Origin: an uncultured Bacteroides sp.
Lineage (GTDB): Bacteria; Bacteroidota; Bacteroidia; Bacteroidales; Bacteroidaceae
Direction: 5' to 3'
DNA length: 7,381 nt
Assembly (NCBI RefSeq): GCF_910586915.1
Contig: NZ_CAJULN010000072.1
Span: 1-7,381 of the forward strand
Each line of letters starts with the position of its first letter. The stretch's first letter is position 1. A model generated the notes under the pieces. It did no database searches. It was not told the origin of the DNA and saw only the letters and a list, made by a program, of their open reading frames with translations. The translations under genes were made by a program, and so were the position numbers. This document shows positions 5,185-7,381 of this stretch, piece by piece.

Positions 5185-6072
5185 TCAACCATTAGCAATA
5201 TCCAGCAACTCATTCGTAATCGCCTGCTGACGGCTCTTATTATACAACTTCGTCAACTCCTGAATCAATTCATTCGCATTATCCGTAGCCACTTGCATCG
5301 CCAATGTACGTGCAGCATATTCCGACGTATTCGAATCGACGGCTGCGGTAAAGAGCTTTTGTCTCAACACCGTTGGAATCAAATCGGCAATCAACGTTTC
5401 GGCGTCAGGCTCAATGATATAATCATTCACCAACTCATGTACTTCCGTTTTCCCTTCCTCCTTTTGCATCTCCTCGTTTACGATACGCGTCAAGTCAATA
5501 GGGAGATACGTTTCACGAAGAAGAAGCTGCGTTCCCATTGACTTGAAGTGATGGTAAATAACCTCCACGCGGTCCACCTCGCCAGCCACATACATTTCCA
5601 TCAGGCGATGTGCCAAGTCGGCAGCCTCCCGATAAGTCGGTTTATCGGAAAGCGTGGGAACGGTTTCCCAGGGCTGAAACCCCATGCGCTTTATAGCCTC
5701 CTCCACCTTCCTGCCTATCGGAAACAGCAAGATATTCTCCTCCCCCAATACACGGTACCCATCAATCGCTTGCAGTAACATTTTGATAACATTAGCGTTG
5801 AAAGCACCACAAAGAGAAGTGTTCGAAGAGAAAGCGACAATCGCTACGCGCCTCACCTCACGCTTCTTTACATAAGGAGACCCGACAGGAAGGTCCGCAC
5901 TTAGGAAATTGGTTAGAATCCTGTTCAGCTTACTTTGGTATGGAAGCATATTCTCGATGGCCCCCTGCGCCTTGTGTAACTTGGCAGAAGCCACCATCTT
6001 CATTGCCGAAGTGATTTTCCGGGTACTTTTTACCGAATTTATTCTGTTTTTTACCTCTTTCAGTGAAGCCAT
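5185..6072 (-). CDS. atpG: ATP synthase F1 gamma subunit (295 aa)
   Basis: AtpG is the rotating central shaft of F1, coupling proton or sodium flow through Fo to ATP synthesis in the alpha3-beta3 head on the cytoplasmic face of the membrane. The N-terminal helix with ITSAMKMVASAKLHKAQ (20-36) and the C-terminal helix with TLAMQVATDNANELI (256-270) and LYNKSRQQAITNELLDI (276-292) are the paired coiled-coil shaft; the middle is the Rossmann-like domain with SLCGAFN (86-92). The usual DRGLCG motif reads NTSLCG here (84-89), so the conserved arginine is absent. The protein stops at DIANG, a few residues short of the GGA-type ending seen in many homologues. Length is normal. The gene follows atpA by 60 bases with no promoter in between, and is last in the operon. 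The ATG at 6072 gives the standard MASLKE-type start. Confidence 0.97.
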   Translation of the reverse strand: MASLKEVKNRINSVKSTRKITSAMKMVASAKLHKAQGAIENMLPYQSKLNRILTNFLSADLPVGSPYVKKREVRRVAIVAFSSNTSLCGAFNANVIKMLLQAIDGYRVLGEENILLFPIGRKVEEAIKRMGFQPWETVPTLSDKPTYREAADLAHRLMEMYVAGEVDRVEVIYHHFKSMGTQLLLRETYLPIDLTRIVNEEMQKEEGKTEVHELVNDYIIEPDAETLIADLIPTVLRQKLFTAAVDSNTSEYAARTLAMQVATDNANELIQELTKLYNKSRQQAITNELLDIANG

Positions 6073-6132
6073 GATTTCAGCGATTAATGGTTAGTTCTAA
6101 ATCTTATGTCAATCCTTTACTACCGATTATTA

Positions 6133-7381
6133 TCATAAATACTGCTTGGCAACCATCGCGGCAGTCTCTTCGATGGCCTTAGCCACGTTATCATCAATAA
6201 CACCCGTTTTTAACACATCCAATACATCCTCCTGATGATTCAGTTGCAGAGATTCGATAAATCCACGTTCAAAGTCCCGCACCTTATCCAAAGGAACATC
6301 GCGAAGAAGCCCGTGCGTGCCACAATAGAGAATAGCAATCTGCTGCTCTACGGACATCGGGCTGTATTGAGGCTGGATCAGAAGCCGGGCATTCTTTCGC
6401 CCTTTGTCAATGGTCAAAGCCGTAATCGAATCCATGTCACCGCTGAACTTGGAGAAGGCTTCCAGTTCGCGATACTGCGCCTGGTCAATCTTCAAAGTAC
6501 CCGCCACTCTCTTCATCGCCTTAATCTGAGCGTTGCCGCCTACGCGTGAGACAGAGATCCCCACGTTAATGGCAGGACGCACCCCCTGGTTGAATAAATC
6601 CGTTTCGAGAAATATCTGCCCATCGGTAATGGAAATCACGTTTGTAGGAATATAGGCCGAAACATCGCCCGCTTGTGTCTCGATGACAGGCAATGCGGTG
6701 AGCGAACCGCCCCCTTTGACAATCCCTTTCAGACTATCCGGCAAGTCGTTCATTTCGCGTGCCACCTCCTCCTGGCTGATAATCTTCGCCGCACGTTCCA
6801 ACAGACGGGAGTGCAGATAGAAGATATCGCCCGGATAGGCCTCTCGTCCGGACGGACGGCGCAGAATCAAAGAGACCTCACGATACGCCACCGCCTGCTT
6901 CGAAAGGTCGTCGTAGACAACCAATGCATGACGGCCGGTATCGCGGAAATATTCGCCGATGGCGGCCCCTGCAAACGGAGCATAATACTGCAATGCGGCA
7001 GGGTCACCCGCCGTAGCAGCCACCACAATCGTGTAGTCCAATGCTCCATACTCACGGAGCGTATTCACAATCGAAGCAACGGTAGAACCCTTCTGCCCGA
7101 TTGCCACATAGATACAATAAACGGGGTCGCCCGCCAAGAAGTTACTGCGCTGGTTGATGATGGTATCAATCGCGATGGAAGTCTTTCCTGTCTGACGGTC
7201 GCCGATAATCAGCTCACGCTGCCCACGACCGATAGGAATCATGGCATCTACAGCCTTCAGTCCGGTCTGCAACGGCTGGTTAACGGGCTGTCGGAAGATA
7301 ACTCCCGGCGCTTTCCGTTCCAACGGCATATCGTACAAGTCGCCGCCAATCAGTCCTTTGCCGTCCAACGGTTCGCCCAAC
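6133..7381 (-). CDS. atpA: ATP synthase F1 alpha subunit, C-terminal 415 residues (partial)
   Basis: AtpA forms the non-catalytic nucleotide-binding half of the F1 hexamer. The gene runs off the right edge; roughly the first 110 residues (N-terminal beta-barrel and part of the nucleotide domain) are missing. The codon at 7380-7378 is TTG, an internal leucine in LGEPLDGKG, not a start. Counting from that codon, the Walker A loop GDRQTGKT is at 60-67, the Walker B strand ALVVYDDLSKQA at 152-163, FYLHSRLLERA at 187-197, SLTALPVIETQAGD at 226-239, and the family signature PAINVGISVS at 269-278 followed by R279, which corresponds to the arginine reaching the catalytic site. The C-terminal helical domain completes the protein, ending KQYL. 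Everything expected is intact, with no frameshift. The stop is 60 bases before atpG. Confidence 0.97.
   Translation of the reverse strand, partial: LGEPLDGKGLIGGDLYDMPLERKAPGVIFRQPVNQPLQTGLKAVDAMIPIGRGQRELIIGDRQTGKTSIAIDTIINQRSNFLAGDPVYCIYVAIGQKGSTVASIVNTLREYGALDYTIVVAATAGDPAALQYYAPFAGAAIGEYFRDTGRHALVVYDDLSKQAVAYREVSLILRRPSGREAYPGDIFYLHSRLLERAAKIISQEEVAREMNDLPDSLKGIVKGGGSLTALPVIETQAGDVSAYIPTNVISITDGQIFLETDLFNQGVRPAINVGISVSRVGGNAQIKAMKRVAGTLKIDQAQYRELEAFSKFSGDMDSITALTIDKGRKNARLLIQPQYSPMSVEQQIAILYCGTHGLLRDVPLDKVRDFERGFIESLQLNHQEDVLDVLKTGVIDDNVAKAIEETAAMVAKQYL

Noticed and set aside
7378..7380. TTG at the right edge as the start of atpA
   Set aside because: It is an internal leucine codon of the alpha subunit; homologues have about 110 residues before this point.

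Overview
The window looks like chromosomal DNA of a Bacteroides-type bacterium (Bacteroidota). Three things point there. Promoters match the Bacteroidota sigma consensus, TTTG then about 19 bases then TAnnTTTG. Start codons lack strong Shine-Dalgarno sequences. atpA is followed directly by atpG at the end of an ATP synthase operon, as in Bacteroides. Protein families here are housekeeping or accessory; no phage, plasmid, CRISPR or insertion-sequence genes are visible. The unusual material is in the gaps between genes.

Layout. Bases 1-564 hold no convincing protein gene. Bases 1-182 are a dense set of nested inverted repeats, probably a structured RNA or a repeated element, strand unclear. Bases about 186-376 carry a complete minus-strand transcription unit (promoter, about 190-base folded RNA, intrinsic terminator), a candidate small RNA gene. 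Bases 412-534 show nothing firm apart from the start of a promoter for the next gene. At 565-1089 (+) is a small exported protein of unknown function. A strong promoter (1164-1194) then drives a leader with an intrinsic terminator (1239-1263) and a possible 27-residue leaderless ORF before an RmlD-like NAD(P)-dependent sugar reductase (1290-2216, +). That gene meets, tail to tail with only 3 bases between stop codons, a minus-strand Pif1/RecD-like helicase with HRDC and helix-turn-helix regions (2220-4754).

The 430-base gap 4755-5184 has two inverted copies of a hairpin element (4788-4844 and 5122-5172). Sequence differences between the copies are compensated both in the stem and in a possible loop-to-downstream pseudoknot pairing. 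Between them lies an array of five TATATA cores spaced 20-23 bases apart (about 5010-5115) that can fold into alternative cruciforms. The minus strand then carries atpG complete (5185-6072) and the C-terminal four fifths of atpA (6133-7381, running off the right edge).

How the genes work together. AtpA and AtpG are parts of the same F1 motor and are co-transcribed leftwards. The helicase probably has its own promoter just inside the hairpin element. The reductase and the exported protein are separate plus-strand units. Nothing links the helicase, reductase and exported protein functionally beyond proximity. The most promising undescribed items are the minus-strand RNA at 186-376, the terminator-bearing leader at 1199-1289, and the covarying hairpin/pseudoknot pair around the TATATA array.
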